Shown here piece by piece: positions 50,408 to 61,722 of a stretch of 64,000 nt of DNA (the first letter of the stretch is position 1; the number at the start of each line of letters is the position of its first letter). The DNA is from Anopheles merus (lineage: Eukaryota > Arthropoda > Insecta > Diptera > Culicidae): assembly GCF_017562075.2 (NCBI RefSeq), contig NC_054084.1, positions 1,468,001 to 1,532,000 on the forward strand, written 5' to 3'. Below the pieces are notes generated by a model. It saw nothing but the letters and a program-made list of their open reading frames with translations. It searched no databases and was not told the origin of the DNA. The position numbers were made by a program, and so were the translations under genes.

Positions 50408-53080
50408 GTTTTGTGAAAAGCATTAGCTATAGTACCTACATTTATCTATTTTCCATTAGATAAGTTTAACACCACTGTACACAATAAAACTGTTTTAATG
50501 TATTCGTTAAATTGTGCAGGGATGTCTCTTGTTTCCCCGGGTGGCATTAGACCGACTGCTTCGCGCTTTGTACAAAGATCAATGCACTTGCAGTGCAGTG
50601 CGCTGCAACGTGCCTATTTTAAACAAGAGTTCCGCAAATGCGTTAGCGGGGTTTCGTCTTGGCGTGTGACCTTTTGTGCGATCAAATCGCAGCCACAAAG
50701 CGAAAGTGAAGAATCAATCTGGCGTGGCACGCGGCCGTTGGCATTTTTGTTACCGTGCCGTTGCCAAACGATCGATGAGCGCTAGTTGCTTAATAGGTGA
50801 AGAGTAAGGACCGGGGCTAGGTCAAGTTCCTAATAGGCGATTGAACACAGCAGCAACGGAAGCATAAAGGGTTGATGCAACTTTTTGAAGATAATTTCAC
50901 AATGTCTATGAAATTTGCGGAAAAATAAGGTAATGTGTAAGCGATCGATTGTTCTTTAAAAGCTGCCGGAAGGAAACTCAAATGTAAAAACAAAACTCGT
51001 CCGATTGGAAAATGCACGCCGGTGCAATTGCACCACGACAAAAAAGAAGGACGAAATCGATCAAGATCGGTATTATTCGAGCTCGACCGAAAACTTCTCT
51101 CACCGCTCCCCATCTCTCGTTTGCACGAGAGAGCATCTCAAGGTCAAAGAAAAGTTCGCATGTGGAGCAGGTACTGCCAGGCGCTAGTCGTTGACAGCAA
51201 TGTCCGAAAATCGTGGCGGATGTTGTGTTTACAATATCTATCTTTAGCAAAGGTATTACAGTTTATAAAAATATGGAAAATTCATTAAAAATGTTAAAAT
51301 AATTGCCCAACAAAAACTAAACGGAAAAATCCTTCTTTTCAGCACCTACCGAATACTCAACTGGCCGGTCGGATGGATCCCCTCTGTCAAGCCGGCCATG
51401 ATTGCACAACCTGGTCGAAGTTCTCTTGCGCCTGCGTATAAAATCCACTCCACTGTAATTTTACATCATCTTTGTAGCAGCGAGCGGAAGACATCATTTA
51501 TCAGCAAACAGTGAAGTGAAAACGGTGCTCGGTCTCTCGGTGCTCTATCTTCTTTGCCCAAAGTAAAAGAAAAAATGTAAGTGCGTTCAGTATCTGCAGG
51601 CCATTTGGGTTGGTTCCGGTGATGAGTTTTGGGCGGTAGAGTTCGGATACCAAACCCTCCTTCTTTCCAACGAAACGTTTACCTCCATCTCTTTTCGGTT
51701 TGCACACGCACTTTTGTGGATTTTTCCAGAACATTTCCTCCGATTGTTGGACATTTTCTTCCTAACCGGCGGCGACTGTATACGTGTGTATGTGTGTCTG
51801 TGGTGAAAGTGAAAGAGATTACTTTACTATTGCACAATAATTGCATTCAGGCACTCGTGTGCATTGTGTGAGTGTGTGTGTGTGTGGTTGTGGCGGTTAA
51901 ATCGATGCATCCGGTGTAAAGCAGATTGCAATTTGTTTCCGAGCAAAAGCATCCATTTAACCTTGAGCTTATCAGGCAAAGGTCACCTTTCGGTTTTCAT
52001 GATCCTTCGCCCTGAAACGGGCCAGGCGTGTGCAAACGTTTCGAGGGGAGGAAGCATATCGGAGCAACCATTGCCGTGGGTGAAAAATCACGCGATGGCT
52101 TTCTTTTTAAGGATTTTTGAATAGAAAATGGTTTTATAAGTTGCACAGACCAGCGATTATGTAAGGACGCTATTTGGTGCAATGGAAATGGTTGCATTTT
52201 ACACGGAAAATGGCATTTTTCTTCTCTTCTCAACCGGCATATGTATCGAACGACCTCTAGATACAGCTAGAGGTCAATGAAGACGCGCCTAACAAAATCC
52301 CCCCTCCCCTTGGTCGAAGCATACACCCTTTTCGCCTTCTTCTTTTCCTCCTCAAACCACGTCAACATTATGGATGGGGATGAAGTGTGATGCAAAATTA
52401 AATTTATTTTCTGAAATTTCATTTTTATGATACACATTTGAGCTCAGTTGAATCATCTTAGGATATTTTACGAAACGAACAAAGCAAAGAGTTTTACATT
52501 TTTAGAATATTTTTCTTAGTTGTAAAATTAAAGCATTATAACAGTTTTAACTTCTGACTATTTTCTAAATCAGAGTAGGCCAACCATTCACCCTGTGGGC
52601 ACTTATCACTTTCTAAGATAAGAGTGATTCGATTATCGACTTAGCTGGCAAAGCGGGCCAGGTGGATTGTCGCTAGGAAACAGAAAGTATCAAACAACAT
52701 CTTTTTTACCTTCTTTTTGGTCCGCTTTTGGCCCGCGTGTATGTTCTGACATCCACTGATAACCTCTTGGGGTTGTAGTGTACACGTAAATAACAACATA
52801 AATTCATCCGCGTCAATAAATATAGCACCAACATCATCACAGCAACGCCAATACTCTATCCGCATCGAACGAGCATGATCCGTGGAATTATGTAAGACGG
52901 GCCTCCGTGTTTTAGCGATTAATTTAGATGACGTAGAAATCCAACGTTCTATTGGAAAGGCTTTACTTTGAAAGGGACTTCGGGGAGAGACCTTAAATTT
53001 GTTGTCGTTTTCAATTATCAAAATCAGACCTTTTATACATCTCTTCTCTCTGTGTCTTTCTCTCTCTCTCCAGTTCCAAG
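50408..53080 (+). other. SMC4 3' end and enolase 5' region
   Basis: Contains the SMC4 polyadenylation signal (50483-50488), about 0.9 kb of unassigned DNA, then the enolase promoter and non-coding first exon (about 51468-51576) and its first intron (51577-53073, about 1.5 kb). The intron starts GTAAGT and ends in a long CT tract followed by CAG. GT repeats lie near 51870-51890. No other gene is seen. Confidence 0.5.
51437..51576 (+). promoter_or_regulatory. Enolase TATA promoter and non-coding first exon
   Basis: A TATAAAA box at 51437-51443 is followed 31 nt later by TCATC, a possible initiator with the start at about 51468. The leader would run to 51576, where AAAAAT|GTAAGTGC is a strong splice donor. 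The matching acceptor is CTCTCTCCAG ending at 53073, seven bases before the enolase ATG. A non-coding first exon and long first intron are common for dipteran enolase and other highly expressed genes. This is a reading of motifs; transcript data would fix the ends. Confidence 0.6.
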
Positions 53081-54527
53081 ATGCCGTTCAAGAGTATTAA
53101 GGCCCGTCAGATCTTCGACTCCCGTGGCAACCCGACCGTCGAAGTTGACCTGGTCACCGACCTGGGACTGTTCCGTGCTGCCGTCCCGTCTGGCGCGTCC
53201 ACCGGCGTCCACGAGGCGTTGGAGCTGCGCGACAACGAGAAGGCCAACTGGCACGGCAAGGGTGTCCTGAAGGCGGTTGAGAACATCAACAAGATCATTG
53301 CCCCGGCTGTGCTGAGCTCCAACCTTTGCGTTACCCAGCAGAAGGAGGTAGGTTTGGTTGTCTTGTCGCTCGCGTCGCCACGGAAGAGGACAGATGTCTA
53401 TTTTTATCGGTTCACGAGAAAGACGAGAAAGAAGCCATTATGCAATGGCGTGTGCGGCTTGTACTCATTGCTTCCTTCTCTCTTCCTATTAGCTCGACGA
53501 GCTGATGCTGAAGCTTGACGGAACCGAGAACAAGTCGAAGCTCGGTGCCAACGCTATTCTGGGCGTTTCGTTGGCCATCTGCAAGGCCGGCGCTGCCAAG
53601 AAGGGAGTCCCGCTGTACAAACACATCGCTGATCTCGCTGGCAATGGCAACATCATCCTGCCGGTGCCGGCCTTCAACGTCATCAACGGTGGTAGCCACG
53701 CCGGCAACAAGCTGGCCATGCAGGAGTTCATGATCCTGCCGACCGGTGCGTCGTCCTTTACCGAGGCGATGAAGATCGGCAGCGAGGTGTACCACCACCT
53801 GAAGAACGTCATCAAGGCCAAGTTCGGTCTGGACGCGACGGCCGTCGGTGATGAGGGCGGCTTCGCGCCCAACATTCTGGAGAACAAGGAAGCGCTGAAC
53901 CTGATCCAGGACGCCATCGCCAAGGCCGGCTACACCGGCAAGGTCGAGATCGGCATGGACGTGGCCGCGTCCGAGTTCCACAAGGAGGGCAAGTACGATC
54001 TGGACTTCAAGAACCCGAAGTCGGACCCGAGCGCCTGGTTGACGCCCGACGCGCTGGAGCAGATGTACCAGGGCTTCATCAAGGACTTCCCGATCGTGAG
54101 CATTGAGGATCCCTTCGACCAGGACCACTGGGACGCGTGGAGCAAGATCACTGCCAACACCACGATCCAGATCGTCGGCGATGATCTGACTGTCACCAAC
54201 CCGAAGCGCATTGCCACGGCCGTCGAGAAGAAGGCCTGCAACTGTCTGCTGCTGAAGGTGAACCAGATCGGCTCGGTCACGGAGTCGATCAATGCCCATC
54301 TGCTGGCGAAGAAGAACGGCTGGGGCACCATGGTGTCGCATCGCTCCGGCGAGACCGAGGACACGTTCATTGCCGATCTGGTCGTCGGTCTGAGCACGGG
54401 CCAGATCAAGACCGGCGCACCGTGCCGATCGGAGCGTTTGGCCAAGTACAACCAAATTCTGCGCATCGAGGAGGAGCTCGGCGCTGGCGCGAAGTTCGCC
54501 GGCAAGAGCTTCCGCCATCCGCAGTAA
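53081..54527 (+). CDS. Eno: Enolase (2-phosphoglycerate dehydratase)
   Basis: Cytosolic glycolytic enzyme converting 2-phosphoglycerate to phosphoenolpyruvate, with two magnesium ions per active site. Two coding exons, 53081-53347 and 53493-54527, joined across a 145-bp GT-AG intron, give 433 residues, the standard animal length. The active-site loop SGASTGVHEALELRD (about 37-51), the SHAGNKLAMQEFM segment, the metal-binding SIEDPFDQDHW region, the family signature LLKVNQIGSVTESI and the SHRSGETEDTFIADL segment with its catalytic neighbourhood are all intact. Codon use is very strongly G/C at third positions, as expected for a highly expressed gene, and this creates a 418-codon frame on the opposite strand that I do not call. 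AATAAA at 54947-54952 ends a 3' UTR of about 420 nt. Confidence 0.98.
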
Positions 54528-55508
54528 GAAGGATGTTATTCTCTCCGCGAGTCGGTGGTTCCACGCGTTGCTGGCGGCCGTGCAGAGCGGGTTAGTTTGG
54601 TCAGTGGTGTCGTACGTTGAAGAAGGGCCAGGGAGCGACGACCTAGTCTCAGATGTGCAGATGTGCACTCAACATTAGTCGTCCTGTGAGCGAAACCTCA
54701 CCCCGACCACCATCATCATCCTCTTCGCTGTTGACGCAAGCCAACTTACAGTAAGACCCACTAGCCCCGCTAGCGCCCACAACAACTCACCCCACCAACT
54801 TGAACCTCGGTATTTATCGTCATGAAGCTCTAATACGCAAGAAGCATAAATTGTAAGGCTTAAAGTTATTGAATGTTATAATTGTTAAATGAAAGTGTGA
54901 CAAGTACGTTTGTCAATGCATTACTGAAAGTACATGATCATTCGATAATAAACGGAAACCATGGTAGGAATACACAGTGGACAAACGTCTATGCTTTCTG
55001 TTCGATCCGAAAACGTGTAAAGGAAGGTGCAGATGTCTTTGTAAATCGGAAAAGGAAAAGAAACGCCAACGAGAAACGAGCAACATTCAAAATGAGAGCA
55101 TTTTGTCATCCACGCGACTACTCCGAAAGGGCCGACAGGAAAAGTACGCAGCCAACAAATCGTTCCGCTGTCAGGGAAAAGGTGAGCCGAAAACAAAATC
55201 ACTGTTTGTACACAAACCCAAACAATCCACACCGCGGTGGCACCACAATGTAAGTAAAAATGGGTTTTTATTGCACCTTTTTCTTGCCTGAACGGACAAA
55301 CAGTGATGTTGCATATTGCACTTTCTCCCTTCCCGCCGGTCTAGCGCGTTAATGCCACGAGTGTGAACAATGTTGCCGCATAGCAGCTTCTAGCGCGTTA
55401 CGAAATCACACCCTCTTCCTGGATGCAGCTATTCTAGGGCGGTTGAGAAACAATCGCGATCGGTCCGTACCTTCCGTACTCCCCCACCAGAACCGTCCTT
55501 CCTGCAAG
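54528..55508 (+). other. Enolase 3' UTR and promoter region of the PGAP5 gene
   Basis: The enolase 3' UTR probably ends after AATAAA at 54947-54952. The remaining 550 bp holds the promoter and leader of the phosphoesterase gene starting at 55509. Short frames here show no family resemblance. Confidence 0.5.
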
Positions 55509-56779
55509 ATGGCAAAGAATTGGATGACTAGAACGAAGAAAAAGTTTCTCCGTCTGCATCCGGCGTGGCGCGTGTACGTGATCCTGCTCGGCCTGCTGGT
55601 GCTGTACAACGAGGTGCTAATTTATGTGTTGCAAAAGTTCAAGTGGTCAAATATTTATTGTAAAGAAGGTTTGTGACACGATGCGGAAGGGTTCTTTCCA
55701 GTGGCACTAATTTGGTTTGTCTTTCTCCAGCTGACTGTGTAAGGATTTTGCTTGTAGCGGATCCACAGATTCTGGGCAAAACGTTCGACACACACTTCTA
55801 TGCCGGGTTGGCCAACTATGACTCGGACCGCTACCTGGCCTGGTACTACGAGCAGGCGGTCGAGCATGTGCAGCCGGATGTGATCATCTTTCTTGGCGAT
55901 CTGATGGACGAGGGCACGGATTCAACCGAGATGCACTTCGAGGAGTACTACACACGCTTCGGAGCGATCTTTCCCACTCATCCGACCGCGAGGTCGATCT
56001 ACATACCGGGCGATAACGATATCGGCGGCGAGGGTCGGCAGCCGCTGAATCCGATTGCGAAGCGGCGGTTCCGTCAGTACTTCTCCGAGCGTCCGGCATG
56101 GGTGATTAACGACAATCTCACGATTTACAACATCAATCGGATAACGCTGGAAATGACGTTGAACGATCCGCGCATGGTGGACAGCACTGGGTCGGACGTT
56201 TCCGATCGCTACCTGCGGATATTCGTCAGCCATATGCCGGTGCTGGATGTGCCGTCCAGCTTTACCTACACGGCGATACACAACCTGAAGCCGAACGTGA
56301 TCTTTTCGGCCCATCTGCACGTGTCGCAGTTCGCGCGCATACACCGCAGCCGGTTGAAAACGGTGCAGTATAAGCCGCTGAGCCAAGACAAGCGTACGGC
56401 GTACAAGGTGCATTCGTTCGATCTGAGCTACCATCAGGATACGCAGGAGCTGCTGGAAATCATCGTCCCGACGTGCTCGTACCGAATGAGTGTACCGGAC
56501 ATTGGGTACGGTTATGCGGCCATTGGTAAGTTTCCCCCCTCCACTGGAAGTTTATTTATTACAAGCTAACTTTACACTTATTCTCCAATTCTCTATGGCA
56601 ATCCAGATGGCACCACACTGAAGTACACCGTGCTGTGGACGACACGGCGCTTCTATCAACTGATCTCGTACGTGGTGATGTTTGCTGTACCGTTTGGGCT
56701 GGGTGTGCTGTATCTTCTGGTGAAATTTGTACGCGAACACTGCACCTGTCGGACACGGTATGAACGATTGCCGAAGTAA
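55509..56779 (+). CDS. PGAP5/MPPE1-like GPI-anchor metallophosphoesterase
   Basis: Membrane-bound calcineurin-like phosphoesterase. The human homologue, PGAP5/MPPE1, removes the ethanolamine phosphate from the second mannose of GPI anchors in the early secretory pathway, needed for efficient ER exit of GPI proteins. Three exons, 55509-55668, 55731-56525 and 56607-56779, all GT-AG and in frame, encode 375 residues. A transmembrane helix at about 20-42 and another near the C-terminus flank a lumenal catalytic domain. Metal-binding motifs are present in order: ADPQILG (Asp64), FLGDLMDEG (around 110), GDNDIGG (147-153), SHMP, and SAHLH. Intron 1 uses a GTTTGT donor, less common but acceptable. 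AATAAA at 56855-56860 follows the stop. It converges with the LRR gene at 57001. Start chosen as the ATG preceding the first helix. Confidence 0.88.
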
Positions 56780-57000
56780 CACCCGGACCGGTAAGGTAGG
56801 CAGGTAGGTAGGCGGCTCGTGTACTTGTGCAATTATGTGGCGAGGCAGTTGGCGAATAAATTATGAACGTGAAGCAATGTTTTTTTCCACAAACAGTACA
56901 GCCGTACCGATTGTTTCACTAACGCACGATGTTAGAGCCGAAAAGAAGTGCATCGGATGTAACATGAAGTGCCCTCCCAAAACCGCACCATTCTTTATTG

Positions 57001-58185
57001 CTAAACAATGATCGAAAGTTGCCTTTTTAGAGCATTTTCGTTACGACTCCAGTCGCTCGTGCGCGAACTTGGTTTAAAATCAATGTCTACCGAACAGAAC
57101 GGTTGGCCGAACAGGTGATTGTCACATTTGTGCCTGTTGCCACTAAGAAAGAGCTGCTGAAGTTGCTTGGGATATCTTCCCTCGTGGACAGTGATCGATC
57201 GTATGTTGTTGTGCGACAGGTACAGTGACGTTAGATTGTCCATGCCGGCAAATGCGTCCATGGTGACAATGGTCAGCTGGTTGCTGATCAAGCTTACGGT
57301 GGTAAGGTTCGTCAGCCGGTTGATACAGTTTGGCACGCTGGTGAGATCGTTCGATAAGAACGATATAAAGGTTAAGTTCGTCACCTGCTCCCATTGGCAA
57401 AAGTCGACCGTTTTCAGACGGTTGTAGGCAAAAGAAATCGTTGCCATATGCTCGCTGGAGAATCGGCCAACGAGCAGTTCGATCCTGTTGTACGAGAAAT
57501 CAACATACGCGAACCATCCGATCGGTGCGAGTACCTCGAGATTCAGCACACTCAGCTGATTGTGGTTCAAAAGCAGGGCACTGAGCTGTCGCTGCTGTCC
57601 GGCGTGCGGTGTACTGGTGATTGTGTGGATTTCGTTGTAGCTCAGATCCACCGTATGCAAAAACCGACACCAATGCAGCAGGTCCAGGTTAAGATGCTGG
57701 AGGTGCGAATGCTGCAGACTGATGTGTTGTAAATTTGTCAAATTTTGAACCGTTGGCGGGATCTGCTGCAGATTGCTGATCCTAATCGACAGCTCCCGCA
57801 CGGCATCGTTTGGCTGGAAGTGGATCCATCTGAGCTGCGTTATATGCACGAACAGGCAGGTGATGGCGAGATAGCTCGGAATTATGATGATCTGCACCGG
57901 TTGCGAGTCAGTGATTTCCAGCTTCCGCACCGTGTCGGGCAGGTGTACGATCGTGGCCTGATCTACCGTCAACGCTTTGACGCGCGTGAAGCGTATGAAT
58001 GTTGCCCCATTTGTGATGTTCTTCAGCTTGGAGAGATCGCTCTTCAGCTCGCCAAGATAATGGATGGTGCACTCAACCCCGTCGTATTTGCTACAGTACC
58101 ACTGGAACCCAACTGCCCAGCCGGAGATGAAGGAAAGGAGCCCAACGAAGAACGGCGCCTGAAACTGGATGCGACCGATAAGCAT
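57001..58185 (-). CDS. Secreted LRR protein, coil-less LRIM-like (copy A)
   Basis: Single-exon gene for a 394-residue leucine-rich-repeat protein, first (3'-most) of five on this strand. The N-terminus has a hydrophobic signal segment (about 7-26), then an N-cap with Trp-x-Cys and a second Cys. About a dozen LRRs follow, with repeats of the type LxxLxLxxNxL, and a C-cap pair of cysteines (HKCDNHLFGQPFC) closes the array, before a short polar tail. No transmembrane helix or coiled coil is seen after the LRRs. This architecture resembles the coil-less class of mosquito leucine-rich immune proteins, but an immune role is inferred. The ATG at 58185 is used because upstream frame lacks an ATG. An AATAAA (minus strand, 56999-56994) begins one base after the stop codon, so the 3' UTR must be extremely short. 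It converges with the PGAP5-like gene. Confidence 0.8.
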   Translation of the reverse strand: MLIGRIQFQAPFFVGLLSFISGWAVGFQWYCSKYDGVECTIHYLGELKSDLSKLKNITNGATFIRFTRVKALTVDQATIVHLPDTVRKLEITDSQPVQIIIIPSYLAITCLFVHITQLRWIHFQPNDAVRELSIRISNLQQIPPTVQNLTNLQHISLQHSHLQHLNLDLLHWCRFLHTVDLSYNEIHTITSTPHAGQQRQLSALLLNHNQLSVLNLEVLAPIGWFAYVDFSYNRIELLVGRFSSEHMATISFAYNRLKTVDFCQWEQVTNLTFISFLSNDLTSVPNCINRLTNLTTVSLISNQLTIVTMDAFAGMDNLTSLYLSHNNIRSITVHEGRYPKQLQQLFLSGNRHKCDNHLFGQPFCSVDIDFKPSSRTSDWSRNENALKRQLSIIV

Positions 58186-58436
58186 TGTTTGCTTTTGCAG
58201 TTGCACTAGCAGCACTGAGTGAAATACACTTGCAGCAAAAATGCTTCATTCAAATGCGATCCATTTCCGTGAAATAAGAAGGGAAGCATCAAGCGAAATA
58301 ATAGCTTAATGATGACGAGATTCTAAATAGCTTTCCGCTCTGCGGCTTTGCTGCATTTCGGCTTCGGTTAGTGCAATATTTACTTTCCTTGAGGAAGCGC
58401 GTGGGACAAGCGTTTGCGTTTATTTGTTAACATATC

Positions 58437-59612
58437 TCACTTTACAATTACAAGCTGCCTATGAAATGTGCTGTTGTTATTCATCCAGCCGGTACGGTAC
58501 GATACGTTTGATTTGAATTCAATGTCCAACGGACAAAACGCTACACCGGAGGAGAGGTCACACTCTGCCTGATTGTTGCTCAAAATAAGCTTCGACAACC
58601 GTACGGGATAGTTTTCCTCTCGAAAAGTGATGAGCGAGATTCGGTTTGCCGAAAAATCCAAAGTCGTAAGATTTTCCAGCTCACCGAAGCGTTCCATGTC
58701 GACCTGGGTGAACTTGTTCCTGCCGAACCCAACGTAGCTGAGGTTCGGCAGGTGGTGTATGCAGTTGGGAACGCGGGTCAGCTCGTTCGCCTCGAACGAT
58801 ATCTTTGCAAGGGTCGGCATTGCATCCCACTGACAAAAGTCGATCACTTTGAGTCGGTTGTGGGAAACGATCAGAGTTTGGAGATGGTCGCTCGAGAACC
58901 GCCCTACCAGCAGCTCAATTTTATTGTGCGATAGGTCCACTTGCTCAAACAATCCAATCAGCGGCAGAAGCTCGAGATTTAATATTCTGAGCTGATTGTT
59001 GCGAAGATTGAGTGTGACGAGGTTGTGCTGCTGCAGACATTGGAGAGTGCTAGCGAGGGTGTGTATTTTGTTGTACATCAGGTCCAGCGTGTCCAGCTTG
59101 CGCAACCATTGCAGCAGGTCCAGGTTAAGGTAACGGATGTAGGACTTTTGCAGCTTGATGTACTTTACATTGTTGAGGTTCCGTAGCGATGGTGGTACCA
59201 GGTGCAGATTGCTGGAAACGATCGACACCAGCAAGACGGCCTCGTTGGGCTGGAAGTGGATCCAGTTGAGCTGTGTCCGCGCAATGGTCAGACGCTGGAT
59301 GGCGTTCGCACTGGGCAGGATGAAGTGTATCAGTGCTCTTGAGTCAACAATTTCCAGCTGTTCGACAGTTTCTACGAGGTGTTTGGCGATCGAGTGATCG
59401 AAGGTGAGCGTGTCCAAATGTTTGAACCGCATCGACGCTATCTCATTCGGTAGCTTCGTTCGTAGTGCGGACAGATTAGAAATGGAAGGATCAAGACGCA
59501 CCACGGTGCACTTGGTTTCCCGGTTTCCTTCGCAGCTCCACTCAAAACCATCCACCGAGGTCAGCACACCGAACAGGAAAGACCAACGGAGAATGAAAGA
59601 GTCAGTACGCAT
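58437..59612 (-). CDS. Secreted LRR protein, coil-less LRIM-like (copy B)
   Basis: Single-exon gene, 391 residues, tandem paralogue of its neighbours. Residues 1-22 form a likely signal peptide (hydrophobic run FILRWSFLFGVLTSVDG). The N-cap WSCEGNRETKC is followed by LRRs from about residue 60 to 340, each with the usual leucine and asparagine spacing, and a C-cap AECDLSSGVAFC. The tail ends in RQLVIVK, as in the related copies. The ATG at 59612 is the first in frame. AATAAA on the minus strand (plus TTTATT, 58419-58424) lies 13 nt past the stop. It is clearly diverged from copies C and D, so this is not a recent duplicate. Confidence 0.8.
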   Translation of the reverse strand: MRTDSFILRWSFLFGVLTSVDGFEWSCEGNRETKCTVVRLDPSISNLSALRTKLPNEIASMRFKHLDTLTFDHSIAKHLVETVEQLEIVDSRALIHFILPSANAIQRLTIARTQLNWIHFQPNEAVLLVSIVSSNLHLVPPSLRNLNNVKYIKLQKSYIRYLNLDLLQWLRKLDTLDLMYNKIHTLASTLQCLQQHNLVTLNLRNNQLRILNLELLPLIGLFEQVDLSHNKIELLVGRFSSDHLQTLIVSHNRLKVIDFCQWDAMPTLAKISFEANELTRVPNCIHHLPNLSYVGFGRNKFTQVDMERFGELENLTTLDFSANRISLITFREENYPVRLSKLILSNNQAECDLSSGVAFCPLDIEFKSNVSYRTGWMNNNSTFHRQLVIVK

Positions 59613-59972
59613 GATGGCGATTCACTTACAGTACTGACGGCACAAATTGAAAAATAAAACGATGAATCCGTCGGCGCCGCGAATGTCGATGCTGTAAATG
59701 GCTTAACATTATTTCGTAAACGAAACCAAACGAGCCACATTGTTGTAAAGCTACGCGATGGTCAATGATAATGGGATAAAGTGCGTGCGACTCATTTAGC
59801 ACCCTCAGGCATATTGTTATTGTACGCACGTGCATGCGTGCATTAGTTTGGACAGTAACTTTGAAAGTTGTTCCCAAACCGCCCCTTCAATATAGTTTGC
59901 AGAAATAAAAAAGCTTCAGCTAGTTTCCCCTAGATGACGCCACAGAAGCTTTATTCAATAGCCAATACATTT
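59613..59972 (-). other. Spacer between LRR copies B and C
   Basis: About 360 bp with the promoter and 5' leader of copy B and the polyadenylation signal of copy C (plus-strand TTTATT, 59950-59955, 18 nt past its stop). No other feature is seen. Confidence 0.5.
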
Positions 59973-61199
59973 TTAAGTCACGATCGTTAGCTGCCGCCGT
60001 AAAGAGTTGTTATTTCTTTTCCAGTCACTATTCTTGTCTCTTGCTTTAAATTCAATTTCCACCGGACAGAACGGCATGTCATTATCGTGGCTACATTCGA
60101 CCTTATTTTTGCTCAAAATAAGCCTTGACAATCGTTTGGGGTGTCGATCTTCGTGGAAGGCTATGCGTGAAATCTCATTCGACGATAGATCCAAAGTAGT
60201 GAGATTGTCCATCGCGCCAAACACGTCCATGCTTACACTCTTGAGCTTATTGCTTTGGAAGCCTATGTAGGTAAGGTTCGCAAGACGATCCAAGCAGTTG
60301 GGCAAGTGGGAAAGCTCATTCGATCCAAAATATATGAAAGTAAACCGTGGCACAGGTTCCCACTGACAAAAGTCCAGCACTTTGAGACGATTGTTAGATA
60401 GCTTAATACTTCTCATGTCATCGCCAGAAAATCTTCCAACGAGCAGGTTAATTTTGTTGTGCGAAATATCCACATACACAAACCATCCGATGGGAGCAAG
60501 AACCTCGAGGTTAACGGTTTGGAGTTGATTGTTGCTCAGATCCAGCAAGAAGAGGCGACGCCGTTGGCCATCGCTAAGCGTACTGGTGATCGTGTGGATT
60601 TTGTTATGCATCAAGTCCAGCGTATCCAATGACCGACAATCAATCAACAACTCCAAATCAAGATGCTGAATGTAAGAATACTGCAGTCGGATTACTTCAA
60701 CGTTTTTCAAATTCTTCAGCGACGGTGGTATCTGTTGCAGGTGGCTGGAAGCTATCCAAACCCCTTCGATCACGTCATTAGGCTGGAAGTGAATCCAGGC
60801 TAGGCGCGTTTGCACTACAGTGAGTTGTTTGATCGTAACGTTCCCTGGCACAATGATTTTTCTCAACACTGTGGAGTTGATAATTTGCAAGTATGCGATT
60901 GTGTCTTCAATGTGATTAAATATCGAATGACCGATCGATGTCCCTTTGAAGTTGCGAAAGTGCATAAATTTTAGCCGCGTTGGTAATTGCGATCGTAGTG
61001 AGCCTGGACTTAGCTTTCTGGGATCGAAATGATCGATAATACACTGCTCACTTACTTCACAGGACCATTGCAGACTCAATACGCAGGAAGTTAAAACTGG
61101 GATTGAAAGCACGTAAACGAAAAGTAGCAACTTTCCTCGAGCACTAGATGATCCGATCAAAGATTTGTCCCGTTGAACAATACACCGATCGAAAGTCAT
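59973..61199 (-). CDS. Secreted LRR protein, coil-less LRIM-like (copy C)
   Basis: Single-exon gene for 408 residues. A polar N-terminal stretch of about 22 residues precedes a hydrophobic segment (LLLFVYVLSIPVLTSCVLS), which may act as a signal peptide or signal anchor. The N-cap is WSCEVSEQC, the LRR array spans about residues 75-360, and the C-cap is VECSHDNDMPFC. The tail ends RRQLTIVT. It is the closest paralogue of copy D; the two are almost identical over 60100-60293 here. A TCAGT initiator-like pentamer (minus strand, 61222-61218) lies about 20 nt before the ATG, so the leader may be very short. AATAAA is 18 nt after the stop. Confidence 0.8.
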   Translation of the reverse strand: MTFDRCIVQRDKSLIGSSSARGKLLLFVYVLSIPVLTSCVLSLQWSCEVSEQCIIDHFDPRKLSPGSLRSQLPTRLKFMHFRNFKGTSIGHSIFNHIEDTIAYLQIINSTVLRKIIVPGNVTIKQLTVVQTRLAWIHFQPNDVIEGVWIASSHLQQIPPSLKNLKNVEVIRLQYSYIQHLDLELLIDCRSLDTLDLMHNKIHTITSTLSDGQRRRLFLLDLSNNQLQTVNLEVLAPIGWFVYVDISHNKINLLVGRFSGDDMRSIKLSNNRLKVLDFCQWEPVPRFTFIYFGSNELSHLPNCLDRLANLTYIGFQSNKLKSVSMDVFGAMDNLTTLDLSSNEISRIAFHEDRHPKRLSRLILSKNKVECSHDNDMPFCPVEIEFKARDKNSDWKRNNNSLRRQLTIVT

Positions 61200-61722
61200 G
61201 TTCGCAACGATAATAATACTGAGTTTTACCGATCTCCCAAGCCGATCTCAATATTCGCGCGTATTGTAAGGCAGCAAACGAATAAAGTTGCACGTTGGCA
61301 ATGCTGGTATTGCTAATTAGGGTGGCAAAAACTGTGCATATAAGTACTGCAATTGTGCTTGCAAATCATACTAGGGACAATCAAAGCACGTGGAGAATAG
61401 TTCTGTTTGAACTCCATTAAAATGACATTAGGCAACAAATACTATATAAGTTGCAAAAGCTATTAACTCTCCGGCTAGTTGTAGATTCTGATTGACGAAG
61501 AAAATACGTTCGCAATATCGTTCAGCACCAAAACATGCTGAGTTTGACGGATTTATCACAATTTCGGCGATCAACGATCGAGTGACCAAAACCACTGCCA
61601 ACTCCAGACTCTCATTTTGAATGATTGAAATATATTTGTTAGCCTCAAGTGACAATCGTTAGCTGCCGCCGTAAAGAGTTGTTATTTCGTTCCCAGTCAC
61701 TATTCCTGTCCCTTGATTTAAA
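61200..61722 (-). other. Spacer downstream of LRR copy D, including its lost C-terminal codons
   Basis: The part from 61645 to 61722 is the former end of copy D: 25 sense codons in the same frame, still similar to the tail of copy C, ending in TGA at 61645-61647. The rest, down to 61200, holds the promoter of copy C. I see no AATAAA on the minus strand in this stretch. Short segments near 61500-61555 resemble the leader of copy C at 61200-61240, so remnants of a further duplicate unit may lie here. Confidence 0.55.

Noticed and set aside
53412..54668. 418-codon open frame antisense to enolase
   Set aside because: It overlaps a certain enolase exon and its splice acceptor; the composition is that of a G/C-third-position shadow.
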